Shown: one piece after another, positions 34,980 to 47,599 of the stretch
Numbering within the stretch: position 1 is the stretch's first letter
Layout: each line of letters starts with the position of its first letter
Assembly (NCBI GenBank): GCA_963971225.1
Contig: OZ020267.1
Span: forward strand, 51,841,993-51,905,992
Source of the DNA: Melieria omissa
Lineage: Eukaryota > Arthropoda > Insecta > Diptera > Ulidiidae
Reading direction: 5' to 3'
Length of the DNA stretch: 64,000 bases
Notes under the pieces: generated by a model
The model's input: the letters and a program-made list of their open reading frames with translations, nothing else
Database searches by the model: none
What the model was told of the DNA's origin: nothing
Translations under genes and position numbers: made by a program

Positions 34980-35760
34980 GTGCTGCTTTCAACAGATCGT
35001 ACCGTGTTTTACATACGAAATAACGTACTTGGAAGAAGATAATAAACATAAAATGCTCAATGCAGAAAGTGACTCGGATATTTCAGATTCGGATTCGGGG
35101 ACAGAACGTGAACGTAAAGCTCTGTTGACTCCCTTTTTATTGCTAAAAATATACCGACACTCCATCACCTCAGTTTATTGGAACTGCGGCTGAGAATATT
35201 ATTTAAACACAAGCACACGATTTGTAGTGCCCAGATGCAATGACATGACGTCAGCTTTTTTGTTTTTTTCTGCCTCCAATAAAAAAAATTTTCACTGAAA
35301 ATACTAGTAAGTACGGCAGGGTGAAATTTGCTCATATTCGTGAACTATGAGACCGATGGCAAAAAACGTATTCTAATGTTTTACAACTGCCACGAAAATG
35401 TGACCATTGATGAGAGGCTTTCTGCATTCAGGAGGCGTTCTTCTTTTCCGCACTTTATGCCATGAAAACCAGCAGCAACCAGAACTTTCTTTGGCTTAGG
35501 CGAATATGATGAAACGAACCAGATCACCTCAGCAAGAGTTCTCAGCACAGTTATTGAGATTAATACGAACACAACACAGTTTCAGGGCCTCTTCAAGTAA
35601 TGCTACTTCTAATTCAAATAATGCTGCTTCTAGAAAGCAAGGAATTTGTAATTGCTGCAACACTAAATCTGATATAATTGCTTTATTTTCCAGAAGCATC
35701 TATAAATCTGAAATAAGTAGTGTTGTGCAGCAACATACATAAATGGTGCTCATTTCATTT
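34980..35760 (+). pseudogene. piggyBac-like transposase remnant
   Basis: The plus strand reads MLNAESDSDISDSDSGTE (about 35050), an acidic/serine stretch common near the N terminus of piggyBac transposases. Next is NVTIDERLSAFRRRSSF (from about 35396), matching the TIDE.L..FRGR motif around a catalytic Asp. A stop codon then interrupts FMP*KPA, where the family has MP.KP. Downstream GICNCCNTKSD (about 35640) may be part of the C-terminal cysteine-rich finger. Most of the catalytic core is missing. No TTAA ends were matched. Confidence 0.6.
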
Positions 35761-37375
35761 AAATGCAACTTTTTTGCAAAGTTCTGAACAAAGTTCCTAC
35801 AGACTAAAAACAATCGTATTTACAGTTTCCTATTTATCAACATTACTAAGTCTCAAACCTAAGACCCCCAAGTCGATGACTTGACCCATTCCATTACAAA
35901 ATCCCACCAGTTTCCTTCCAATCTCTTTTGGTGTATTGGACCAATCAATTTTGGTCACTGAAATGGCGCTCATACTCCATGTCGCCGCTGCGCACATGAA
36001 AATTTTAAACCGCAAAGTACCTCAGTCGCCAAAACTATTTTTTTTAATGTAAAAAAAACAACATGCGCTTCAAATGAAGAGATAAAAAGCAGAATCAGAA
36101 ATCTGTTAATTGAACAAACCGCATTACCATACAGTAGCGTATCGCCAAGGAAAGGTATTTAAATCTTCGGTGCGTATCTGAAAATTGCGGTAAAGTATCT
36201 AAACCGTAAAATCGGCTTAGCCTTATGAAAAAGTATCGCTTCGACCAGAGAAGAGCGTGCCAAATGCAAATATTTTCATTTGTGTAAATTCATCTTTTAG
36301 ACATGGAACAGGGGCCAATTTCGTAAAACTGCCGCAAAAGAAAACATTTTTTTAGGCACAATGCGCATCAGTACGCGCCACTGAAGTTGCATATTTGCCT
36401 GCAACAAGGGCCAACGATGGTTGCAACATCTTAACGCAACAATTGAATTACACTCAAGGAATCTTTTTGACATTATCAACGATGCATTGAGGCTGCGCAT
36501 GCGCAGAAGCTCGATATGTTGCTGGAAATGGGGGGAAAATTTATGCATCGAAAACAAAAAAATATATATGAGTGATGCTGTTTTCCATTTCTTTGATTTG
36601 ACACAATTTTCTGTAATGTGAAGGACCACCTGATGAGACAAGCGTTCCGCTAATTTCCATTTTCCAGCGAAACTCGCGTTGCATGGGTTGTGGTTGCCAA
36701 CTGGAGCTGCCTGTGCCTCAAATGCAGCCAGAAAACGCGCTAATGCCACTGAGACCCGTTGCTTGCCGGCACCGGCAGGTAGTTTAGCCCTAAGATCTCG
36801 TTATCATTTGGTGAAACAATTTTGAAACTTTTAGAATGGTAACTGTTTCTCTGGACTACATGAAATATTATTTTGATTTATTTGTTTATTTTTCCTGAGA
36901 ACGCTATTTGAGTAGATCTGACTAAAAGTTATAGAAGAAAGCAAATTTCGACTGTACAATGCAATAAAAATATGCCGATTAAACAACTCAATATTCAAAT
37001 ACCCTTTCGATGCGTAGTTGTGTTGTTAAAAATTTGATTCAATCAAACATTTTGTTTTAAATTAAAGAATTAAAGAATAAAGAATTAATTCTTTCAAAGG
37101 TGAATGATTAGTGCTTTTGATCACTGGACAGTGGATCGCGGATTTCGATTCCGGCACAAACAACAGAAGTAAAATAATTAAAAAGCTGCATACTTTGAGA
37201 GTTAAAAGTATTATTTTGATTCGAAATAAAATTGCAATTTCTTGTTAATATGCAAAAGTGTTTTTATTTATCTAAGAAGGGTTGTGTCTTTATATGACTT
37301 AAGTTATTTTAACACAACAAATGTGAATGCAATAATGAAAAAATGTAAGTATAAGATTACAATCCATCTCTGTTG
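35761..37375. other. Non-coding stretch
   Basis: No gene is supported. It contains one CAGGTAG motif at 36776-36782 and AT-rich DNA. A stretch near 37125-37165 (GATTTCGATTCCGGC) looks faintly like a polymerase III B box but has no partner A box. I see nothing else to name. Confidence 0.4.
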
Positions 37376-37383
37376 ATGCCTCG

Positions 37384-39357
37384 CAGTGGCGTCCCCAGGA
37401 TTTCGGGGGGGGGGGGGATATGCAAAAAATGCAGTTTAACGCAATTTTTATACTTTCATCTTTGCGTATTATTTTTAATACATGTTGAATAAAATTGTAC
37501 ATACATACATATATGTATACATATACTAACATAAACTTCTTAAAACAAAAAATTCAAGTGACATGTATTTTTAAGTCATAAAATCCCAACCAAAAAATTC
37601 AAGTTTGTTTTAAGTTATGACATTTCGAAAACAACTGCTAATAGAATTACGAAAAGACGTATTTTAAAAAGCACACCAGCTATGTAAAAGAAATCAAACA
37701 TTTACAAAATGGATGACGTTCTGAAATTTAATTATGTTATGATAGAGGTGACCATGTTTCCATGTTTACCCGCAATTCACCAAAACTATGTAAGTGAATT
37801 TTTTTTTAATTTCAACAGCTGATGCAGGGTTGGCATGAAGCCTGCGTTTGATTACTATTTTGGTAAATAGTCAACACTTTTGGGAACATTGAAAATACAA
37901 CTATTCTGCGAGAACAAATGCAATGCTGATTTTTTTATTCATTTATTCTTAACCCTTCTGCGGGTATCCGGTTCTGGCCAGACCATATTGAACTTTGGAT
38001 CCACTTTAGTAATGTTGTAATTAAGCTATCGAGCTCAAATTTCATGATATCTTTAACTGATCCTTTCTAAGCACAAAACCGAAAACCATGGCTTGGCCAG
38101 ACCATGGTGTATTTTCATACAAATTTGCCAGTTATTTTCAGTTTTTTTTTGTTATTTTTTTTTTTATATTATATATATATTTTCAACTAGGTTTTTCCAT
38201 CTGACCCGATTTGAAGCACTTTTTTCGTGCCATCCCGTTAATAGTGACGTAAATTAGCTGGCGCAAAATGTACCTGGTCCAAGTGTTTTTCATTCGCCTT
38301 GGATTTTATTTTCTTTGGGTTAATAAATAGAATTTTTGTTGGAAAATAATGTTGGAACATATTCAAAATTAATACTTATCCATTTTCCAATTCGATTGGG
38401 TGTTTTCTGTGACAGAGATGAAAGGAAGAGAATGCTATTTTGAGAATCAGGTGGACATTGTTTTTGAACTTCGACGCTGGAGTTAAATCAGAGAGGAAAA
38501 TCTCTAAAAAAAATTTCCTTAGCAATAGCGGAAACTAATGCTTTAGAGCAACGAATTTAAGATATAAAATAATTTGCTGCGAGAGGCAATAATAACGGTG
38601 CTGCCAATTTCACGCTTTCATTTGGCCCTGAACAAAACGAAGCTTCTGATACTGATAGAAAAAATGGTCGTTTAGATAGTTCAATGTGAAGATAGCAACG
38701 ACGAAGGCGACAAGGAAAACGATATCCGGCCTGAACAACAACATGTAGAGCATGTTTTGCATATTTTTCTTTGGCAAAGCAGTTCAGAATTATTAACAGT
38801 GCAAGGAATCCAGAAATATATATATCAAAACCCGATTTGTATGTGTCGAATGTAAAATCTCAATGTGGTTTAGTCATGATACTGCATTATATTGTTGAAA
38901 TAATTGCATTGGTCAAGCAGCTGAAGTAGATCCATAAGTAACGTATTTTACATTTATACATTTTTTTTATTTTTTTGCTTTACTGCCGTATTTTTTTAAT
39001 TTCAAAATTAACTCATTAAAGTTGAAACTCGCTATTTACCTAATTATTCTAGTATATTTTCACCGTTTTACGTAAAAATAATGTAGACAAGCAAAAGAAA
39101 TCATTGTATTCACACTTTCTGGTTTTTTTACATCCTTAACAACAATCCTCGACTATCATCTTGTTTACATTATGGTCTGGCCAGATCATGGGAGGTTCAG
39201 TTATTAGGTTTTAAGTGGGTGATTACAGAAGCGATAAAGCAAATAATAAAAATGTTTCACAATTCCATATTGTTATAGCAAATTGCATAAGTGAATTCTC
39301 CGACCAAGGGGGGGATCCATCCCCCTAATGCCCGTCCCCCCCCTGGGGACGCCACTG
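37384..39357. mobile_element. hAT-type element, about 2 kb, non-coding
   Basis: ATGCCTCG at 37376-37383 and 39358-39365 is an exact 8-bp target duplication. The inverted ends are CAGTGGCGTCCCCAGG and CCTGGGGACGCCACTG, typical hAT termini (CAGnG). A run of 13 G lies at 37405-37417 and a C-rich partner near 39333-39343. The interior of 1.97 kb has no hAT transposase. Instead it contains piggyBac-like debris. Confidence 0.88.
37951..38900 (+). pseudogene. Possible piggyBac-like debris inside the hAT-type element
   Basis: The left part starts TTAACCCTTCTGCGGGTA, a piggyBac-like terminus, and repeats the motif CTGGCCAGACCAT (about 37975 and 38092, inverted near 39174). Near 38825 the plus strand encodes KTRFVCVECKISMWFSHDTA, resembling the C-terminal RYVCxxC...L...C...YH finger of piggyBac transposases. 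Frames are broken throughout and the right border is not found. Confidence 0.4.
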
Positions 39358-39365
39358 ATGCCTCG

Positions 39366-40470
39366 TGTTTTCCTCGCATATACCTTTTTCGGGTAATTTC
39401 TGTCAATGCGAAACAAAAATCTTCACGGCACTGCTAGCTGGTTACAAAGGCATTTCCCGGATAAGTTGAGGGTAAACAATAATATTCACAAATGAAAACT
39501 GAGCATCTTTAGTGGGGAAAATTTCACTAGCTTTTCGTAACCATTCGTGTTGCACATGCGGGTTTGTACATGGCTGGGAATTATCAGAAGAACCCACACC
39601 TTGGTGATATGAATGATTCTGAGGCTGTCTGCAACTCGTACATGTTTGGCTGTAGATTAGATTAGGTTATTGTATCAGTCTGGCCAAGTGGCCTTGCCGC
39701 AAAGCATACCTAAGCTATAGATGAGTCTTTTGTGATACGACAAGGTAGCGATGTATCATTCCTGTAGGTCATGGAGCAGCCTGATTAACCCAGTTCATGA
39801 ATGAATCCTAACAAGTCTCTTAAATTGGCTAATCTGAGGTCATCTAAGTTAACGAATAATGGTGAGCCAGGGCTTCCCATTTCGTCTAGAGAGAGTTGAG
39901 TAGTGGCCCATGTGATGACTTATGTTTCTAAGGTGACTTTTGTTTTAAGATTGACGATGTTAAGAAGTGCTTGTATTAATTTTGAACTCAACAGCATAAA
40001 GGAGTTTGCGAACTTCACTGTAAAAAAGAGAGACACAGCTGCTGATATCGTCAATAAACAGTAGTAAACTTAAGCGGCTCATCGTACTGTCTTAATGTTA
40101 TGTATGTATGTAACACACTGATGACTAGAGTACATTTGAATTAATGAGATAAACAGCCTAAATGTATACTGTGTTTAAAACAATGCACCAGTAAAAACTT
40201 GGGCGCTACTAGTTTAGATTCTGCTTCACATATATGTAAAAGTTTAATAATATTGAAAAAGACCAATTTTCGAGTTATAAAAAAATATTTTGTGTAAAAG
40301 TTCAAAGATAATAAACCACTAAATAGTGACAAAGGTCGCAAGTTATAAAAGAGCACAATTGACAAGAAGAATCGGATGAAAGTGTGACAGGATGCGATGC
40401 TCGAGGCCTTGGCGAACGATGCGCGGCAATTCCAACTAGATGCACTTCTGCAAAGGAGAGCACCACTCAC
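39366..40470. other. Non-coding stretch
   Basis: No gene is supported. It contains a short GATTAGATTAGGTTA run near 39656 followed by TGGCCAAGTGGCC. The remainder is ordinary AT-rich DNA. Confidence 0.4.
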
Positions 40471-41642
40471 ACACACACACACACACGCACGCACGCATAC
40501 AGCCAGATTCGTGCAGACCGATGCACTCGCAGTGCAGTGAATGGCCAGCAGTCGAGTAGTTGAGAGAGAGAAAACGTGCAAAGCAGAGCCAACTAGACGC
40601 AGGCGGCCTGATTAGAGCCGATTCGTATTTGCGCGCTCTCACTTCGTCAACTGAGAGCTCAACACCCAACCGAAATGCACACATTTCGGAAAATATTACA
40701 AGAAAAACGTACAAACAAGGCGGAAAAGTTCGGTGTGTGTCTGCACAGAGTGTGTGTGTGTGTGTGGCTGCATTTGACATTTACACATTTTCACAATTCA
40801 AAACAAAATTCTGAAATGAAATTTCATTCGATGACTAGCGGCGTTCTGTGTCCGAAGCGACAGTCGTGCTCCGAGTCCCGAAGTGTAAAGGATGCGCACA
40901 CACCCGCTCAGCTGGCCAAGTGAACGCTACTAACAAATATCGAAACGATAAATACAACAAAGAAAATTTAGTAATTTATGAGATTTCGTAAAGAGTTTCA
41001 AAAATTCGCTGGCTGTCACGCACACCCACAGTCGCTGTCAGCTGCCACTGTCACAACTGACACTGAACTTGGATATAACGTCGCGCAGCGAGTTGTTGTG
41101 ACGCCAGCATCCGTTCGCCATCGCACTTGTCACCACTAACTTTCTATTTGCCAGCCGAAAAAGGCGTAAAATAAGAGAACGAAACGAAAAAAAAACAAGT
41201 AAAAATTGAGCTTTTGTGATTTGCCATCAACTGGAATACGCAAAGAAAATTAGTAAAAAAATAAATAAAAAATCGACGGTATCAGTGCTCATGCGTATGT
41301 CGAGTCCATTTCGTGTTGTTCCCGCTGTCAATCGCGCGCTCGCCTCCTACTAAAGTTACGCCGACTAGCGCTGAACAGTGCCAAAACTTTAATTTTGCAA
41401 ATTAGATTTTTTTGTGTATGTTGCATTTCGGTGCGTCGCGTCGACACCGAAATACAAACTGTGCAGCTCTTGAATTCGACACGTTTCTCGGCGTTCATTG
41501 CACCTCGTGGGTGCAGTTGTGTTACACTGGAGCAGTTGGTGGCAACAAGGACCACCACAAAACATAAGCAATCAGGAACGCAGCACGGGTTAAAGCGCAG
41601 AATAGAAATCGTGTAGGACATTTTCACTGCCACTACTAAAAG
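40465..41642 (+). promoter_or_regulatory. Candidate distal hb promoter region and leader exon
   Basis: This GC-moderate region begins with an (AC)n microsatellite (40468-40490). It ends at AAAAG followed by GTAAGCAG at 41643, the best plus-strand donor I found upstream of hb. A TCAGT initiator-like motif lies at 41282-41286, and an AT-rich ATAAATAAA lies 23 bases before it. Drosophila hb has a distal (P1) leader spliced to the common coding exon, and this region could be its counterpart, 10.9 kb before the acceptor at 52546. The start site is not fixed and the link to hb rests on position and donor only. Confidence 0.4.
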
Positions 41643-44600
41643 GTAAGCAGTCGATGATGACAAACATATGCGGTGTAAAATTGTAATATTTAGTTTTATG
41701 TTAAGTTTAAAGTGCGTCAAGGACTATTGACATACTTCATTCCAATTCATAACATCCAATTTGGAGTTTGTACATAATCCAGGTTACAGTCTAACTTTGG
41801 TATGATCCAGGTTTCCTCATTTTATCTAAATTGGCTACAGATCCTGTAGTCCATTAGAAACCTCACACGTCAATAACAACTTCAATTATTGTATCAAACA
41901 TTAATTGTATCAAGCATATTGTGCATTAAGCAAAATTTCCGTAGTGGGTATTGATTAAGAGCAAACACTGAAGAATATTTTATCAAAAAACGTTGAAAGT
42001 CCACATAGTTGTTAAATTTCGACATTGGTGCTCTGATTTCAAAGAAGGTCATGAAAGAGATTTCAAAAAAAGTGGAAAAATATTTAACCATGGGGCTTTA
42101 AATATTGTTATTATACCAATGTTCGAATGTTTCAAACACCATAATTCTTCACGCTGTTCATAACAAATATTAAAAAAAATACAAATGAATTTCGGCATAT
42201 TTTCGTAAAATTTCACAACGAATAGAAACTCGAAACGAAACTTATATCTTTCATATTGAGTGTTTTCTAAGGAGGAAGAATTTGTTTATTGAAAATCGTC
42301 ACCAAACTAAAGAAATCCTTGACACATGGAGCAATTATAATGAGCTTTCCATTCAGCTTGTCTAAACTTTCATCCATATTAGACAGTTCTCGTTTACTCG
42401 ACTTGATTCGAGAGACTCTATTTCTATCTGATCATGTAAATCATGGCAAGAAATTTAACAATTAGAAATTCGAAATGAAACTTTATTCTTCAAATTTCTA
42501 AAAATTATTATAAGCTCGTCTAATCTAAATCACTATAAAACTGAAAATATCATTAACTCATGTAGCGTTTATAAAGAATTACACCATTAAACTTGTGTGA
42601 CTTTTAATATTAGACAGTTTTCGTTCAGAAGATCTGATCCGGGAGAAACAATGTGTGTGACTATGAACGATATAACGATATGAACGATCTTGAACGATAT
42701 TATTACTAGTATGGCATCAATCAATGGTTGTTAGTTTTTTGCCATTAAGCTACGATTTAAAAGGACTAAGGACTTATCGTTTAATGGTCATAGACTCTTT
42801 TCGGAATCCTGCGTTCTACAAAAAATAATCAAAAAATCTAAACATTTTGACCATTCATAGTTAAATAAATACTACTGAACTACTAAAAAATATAAATTTA
42901 AAAAAGATAAGAGAAGTTGAAGTGTCAGAATAATAAAAGAGTAAAAAGTCTAGTTTACCCACAAACAAGTCGTGTTGTGTGTAGGAATTATATCAATTTA
43001 ATACATATAGATATGTATAAATATTTGACTTAATAATACAATCGGATCTTAGATCAAGTTTCTCCCAGTTTTGTAATGAATCCAAATACATCTAACTTTC
43101 TAAAATGTCCGTTCAGAACGATTTCAAGGTACTAATATTTAAGAATGTTTACAATGACTATTCCTATTCTTTCAAATAGTCAATCTTAAGAAAGGGAGTT
43201 ATGTGTAAGTCAAAAGTTTTGATTTTAAAATCATTTTCTTATAAAATGTTAACAACTCTTACAGTTTTCTTTCTTTCAAAATATTTATTCTTTGTAATTT
43301 TCGCTTATTTACATAAAAGACCACATGGAATAAATTTGTAAGCCTTTTGACTAATTTTTGTTTTCGATTTTAGGCAAAAAGAAAATTACTATCAATTGCT
43401 GTTATAATTATAAATTATCAAATACTTTAAATTTTGCAAGAATTTCTTTTTTTGTTTATACAAATCTTGTAATATTGTTAAAAAATAAACAAACGATTAA
43501 TTTGATTGATTTTATAATTCGAAAGATTCCAGTTTGTCATTTAAGATTATCCGCATGGGCTGAAAGAGTTAAAATTCATTAATACATTTTTATATATTAA
43601 AAATAAGCGTTATTAAAGACCACATAGAAGTCTTTAAGAAGTGTCATCCTGGACATTAAGCCAAATGTATTTAAGTTCTTCGTCCTTATTGCTATTTATT
43701 AGTCATTATTATTAGTCTTTAGTCTTTAATGTCGAAGTAGAATAGTTTACTTCTTATTCCCTTTCGAGAGAGGCATCCAAACCCATGACAACTGATTTCT
43801 GCGTAGTCCACTAACTACTGAAACAGGGCGGCTGATTTAAATTTGAGATAGTAGGTTAGAGGTAATAACCCTAACCTAACCTTTCTAACTTAGTAGATAG
43901 GTATTTCACTATAACGAAATTGTTTTTAAATTGTACCTTACAATATACTTTACTTTGTAAAATCTGTAACTTTCAGTAAAAACATTTACAAAAAGATTAC
44001 GAAATTGTATTTAAAGTTTATGTTCCATTCTTAAAGCTATCGGACGTTTTCTGTTTTAATTTCAAAAAAGCTGAGACAAAAGTCAGAATAAGACAACAGA
44101 GACAACTAACAAATGAGCGGAAAGAGTTAGTCATCCCATACAGAAATCCCAGTGGATCTCAGTTGATTACCTCATAGTGGATCCCAGTAGAAATGTCAAT
44201 ATTTGTTGGCGAATTTAGACGTCTCTAATTAATTTAATTCACTATCGTTTCTCCCAACTTTTCGCAAAATACAAACTGATTTGCATAGAGTGAACGCAGG
44301 ACTTTTGTCCAACTTTTCATCAGATCAACTAACCAACACTAACCGCAGTTGTATGAGCAATGAAACAACCTTCGCGTGTGCTGCGTCAACACATTGGAAA
44401 CTTTAGTCTGCGCGCACTAACACTTCACAAACAATAATCGTCATGGCGAGTGCGCTTCCCTGCTGATGCTCACTGGACTTTCGAGACGCTGATCTGGGTG
44501 ATGGTCATGCTCATTAAGAGTATCAGCGCAATGGCGATCAGGATCGCGAAGAGGGTGCTGACTGTGAGGATGGAAATCATGGTGTGGCTGCGGTTGCTGC

Positions 44601-46750
44601 TGCGGCTGCGATTGTTGATTGTCCTCGGCGCTGGCTGCTGCTCGTTGTTTGCGTCACGTGTGATTCGCAAATTTTCGCTCGAATATCAGACCATATTTTA
44701 TTTTGAAATGTAAAACAAAAACCGAAAGAAAAGTGTGTTAGTTCCTAAAATTTTTTATTGTTTGTTTTTTTAGTTGAGTCGTTGTCGTTTACTGAAAATT
44801 TCACATTTCAAATTTTTTCGATTTCAAATTTTCGAACAAGCCCAACGAACAAGTCAACGACGAGGTGCATTTCGGCGGCGCATATTGGCGGCCAAGCAGC
44901 GTTTTGTTTACACTGCATTACCGCGAAATGCATTAGATTAGTGCTCTGTTCTTGTTGTTGTTATTGTTGCTGTGGTGGTTCTTATTTATTTTTGCATTTA
45001 TTTAGTCAGTGCTATAATTCAAAGTCATCTGAGTAATTTTTTACACATACATATTTCTTTTTAATGCACGCCAAAAAAATAATCAGCGAAAATCCGAAGC
45101 GAGACACGGCGATGCGCACAGCGCGCAAAGCGGCCAGCGGCAGCGTTCGGCCGTCTTGGCAAGCGGCGCTCGCCGCTGCCAGCGTTGCATAAAAATGATT
45201 GTCAGTTTGTTGATTTGCTTGGGGGGCACACGCCGCGCCACGCCGGGCCGGGGCGGGACCCGTCTGCATATCTGTTTATTTATTGTGCCGATGTGCAGAT
45301 GCGAGCAGTGTTTGAAAGAAATTTGCACCGTTTGGCTGTCTCATTTTTTCGTTGGCATTTATTTTTTGTTGCGATTGCAACTGTTGTTGGTTCGAGCAAC
45401 AGTCGAAGTGTCCAACCTGTCGCATCATAATTTAGTTTTTAATAGTTTTTATTGTCTTTCATGTGCTGCACATAATTGCACAAATGGTCATTGCCGATTA
45501 ACTGATTCACTTTCAACTGATTCATATGCAAAAACATTCGCAAATCTCAGGTCGGCATTGGTTTCGAAGATGGGCAATAAACCAACTGAGCCATTTTGCC
45601 AATATTGATAAAGTGTTAATGACAAATTTTAGAGATGATTCTATTTGTATGAGGAGCATATTTGTACACAACATATCTGTGGCCGTAAGGAATAAGAGCC
45701 AAAGTCGAGTTAGGACAAAATTGAGTTATTACAACCATTACATTCGTCGTATTCAAATGTACTACTACACAAAATTCTATGGCTTTTGCTCATAAAATTA
45801 ATGTTTTACGCCCAAAAATCTAAAATTTATCTAGTGTAATCTAAAGCAAATTCAAAAATTAAAAGTGCTCTCCTGAAAACTTCATAAAATCGACTTTGGC
45901 TGTTATTCTTATGGCCACAGATATGTAGCACTGTCCTTGAGAGGAACTAAAGCCAAAATGGTCGTTAATTTCGATAGGTTGCGTGCAATTTTCAACAGTG
46001 GGGGGAAGCTTTTGCTAACTTTGTAAAATATTTTATTAACATATGTCTTAGTCTTGAAGTTGACTCAGTCAAAGGACCTTTGTTGTCCAGCACACTAGCA
46101 CTGCGTCAAGCTAGCCGTATGACCATTTTGAATACTAATAATAAGTTTCATCAAAACAGGACTTTAAGACACTTGGCTTACTGAATGAGAAACATCTAAA
46201 ATGAAGAATCAAATCAAGCACCAATTCAATAGGTATAATTGATTGATTGATGGAGATCCATTGGACATTTAAATAAAGATCTGTTTATAAGTTGTGGGAG
46301 TGATACTTTAGAAACCAATGCTTTTGGCAAATCATAATCGAGGTTTGCGGCCCAGCAGCCGGACTTCTTTTAGCTTGGCGCACTCAGAGGCTCCCTGGGT
46401 AACCAGAAATTGTCTCGAGATAACACAGAAGAAGCCAGAGTACCTAAAGTATTCTGTTTCTTGCATTTTCTAAACTTGTTATTGTGATATGGCCGGTGGT
46501 CCTCTAGAATTTAAACGAACAAATATTTGTGGGAAATTAAGTGTCATAGACTTTACAGAAATGTTAATTTACATCTTCATTTTGTGTTCTTCAGTTCAAT
46601 TGACTAATTTAAATTTTCAAAATTTTTCACCAATTGTAAAAATTATAAAAATTAAGATTCAGATCACGCCGATTTAATAAGCCTCATTTGACTTTGTATA
46701 ATGTAAAAAAATATTTTTACTTTAACCCTTAAATGCGCATTTTATCTTTA
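41643..46750. other. Intergenic or distal-intron DNA upstream of hb
   Basis: This is mostly AT-rich sequence without genes, except the small minus-strand ORF at 44470-44580 described separately and a GC-richer patch at 44840-45300. No recognisable enhancer signature can be assigned by eye. Confidence 0.4.
44470..44580 (-). CDS. Candidate 36-residue transmembrane micropeptide
   Basis: The ATG at 44580-44578 is in good context (CACACCATG, A at -3). It opens 36 codons starting MISILTVSTLFAILIAIALI and ending ITQISVSKVQ before TGA at 44472-44470. A hydrophobic stretch of about 20 residues spans positions 2-23, with a short polar tail and a single Lys near the end, so the product would be a one-pass membrane peptide. 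About 27 of 33 non-Met codons end in G or C (ATC, CTC, GTC, ACC, AGC), in AT-rich surroundings, which suggests selection on coding. The frame stays open upstream to about 44690, so it could instead be the end of a larger spliced protein. I do not recognise a family. It does not resemble sarcolamban as I recall it. The opposite strand is also open, so chance cannot be excluded. Confidence 0.35.
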   Translation of the reverse strand: MISILTVSTLFAILIAIALILLMSMTITQISVSKVQ

Positions 46751-46761
46751 GGGAAACAATT

Positions 46762-46986
46762 CTGTGGTCAAAAGCAATAACCCGCTAAGTCGAAAATTGC
46801 TGTTTCAAGCAATATCGTTTTAAAGTTTTAGCGCGTAGTGTGTTCGTTTATTAATAACTCTTTTTATTTTAAAGTTACAAACTCCCGATTTTACACAAAC
46901 GTAGAGCACAGTCAAGGGAACGTGGTGGCATCCATAACTCGATTTCTTCTTAAGTCGACTTAAGCAGTTATTGCTTTTGACCACAG
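46762..46986. mobile_element. Small MITE
   Basis: The inverted ends CTGTGGTCAAAAGCAATAAC and GTTATTGCTTTTGACCACAG match perfectly for 20 bp, then continue imperfectly (CCGCTAAGTCGA and TCGACTTAAGCA). AATT flanks both sides (46758-46761 and 46987-46990). The 225-bp element has no coding capacity. Superfamily is uncertain. Confidence 0.78.
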
Positions 46987-47246
46987 AATTACTTAAACCC
47001 TTATTGTTTCCTTAAAACTCTTATCTTCGTGATTCATAAAAATTTTCATAATTTTCATATAAAATATTCTTCAAGTGGATGCAATATTCCATATGCGTCA
47101 TTTCAAACATTAAGAAACTATTTTCCAATGGAAACTTTCCAATGTTTGGTTTGGTTTTTTTGGTTGTGTATTCTTTGTCTTTTTTGGCACCTTGAAATAT
47201 ATTTATACATCTTTTTATTGTATTTTTGTAACAAACTTCTAACTTA

Positions 47247-47591
47247 TGCCCCGTTCTGACTATGTCATATATGGTGTCATTTATAGTCAGTTAAATGAGA
47301 ACGGGTTGTCATATGGTGTCATTTGCGTTTGCCTGCATGTATGACTACGATTTGCCATACGAAACGACAATCAAATGAGAACGATCGAATTTGTGTCGAA
47401 CGAACGATTTGACTACGTTTGATGAGAAAACAAAAAATGTCAACATGCTGGCAAACTTTGTCATATGTATTTTTCGTCAGTTTTGCCGTGCAATGAGAAC
47501 GCATTTGACGACATAGGACGAACATGACATATATGGCAGTGTTTGTCGTCAGTGAATATGACACCATATATGACATAGTCAGAACGGGGCA
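47247..47591. mobile_element. PIF/Harbinger-type MITE
   Basis: Inverted ends start TGCCCCGTTCTGACTATGTC and continue through ATATATGGTGTCAT for over 30 bp. The flanking TTA at 47244-47246 and 47592-47594 is a 3-bp target duplication as in PIF/Harbinger. The interior repeats CATATGGTGTCATTTGCG and TGAGAACG-type motifs. It is 345 bp without coding sequence. Confidence 0.8.
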
Positions 47592-47599
47592 TTAGTAAC

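Noticed and set aside
37125..37165. tRNA-like B box (TTTCGATTCCGG)
   Set aside because: No A box at suitable distance and no cloverleaf could be drawn.
40468..40490. (AC)n tracts as possible CRISPR-like or structured arrays
   Set aside because: Ordinary dinucleotide microsatellites. No repeat-spacer structure occurs anywhere in the window.
45156..45608. 150-codon Cys-rich frame
   Set aside because: No family pattern, AT-rich latter half, and it overlaps alternative frames equally open.
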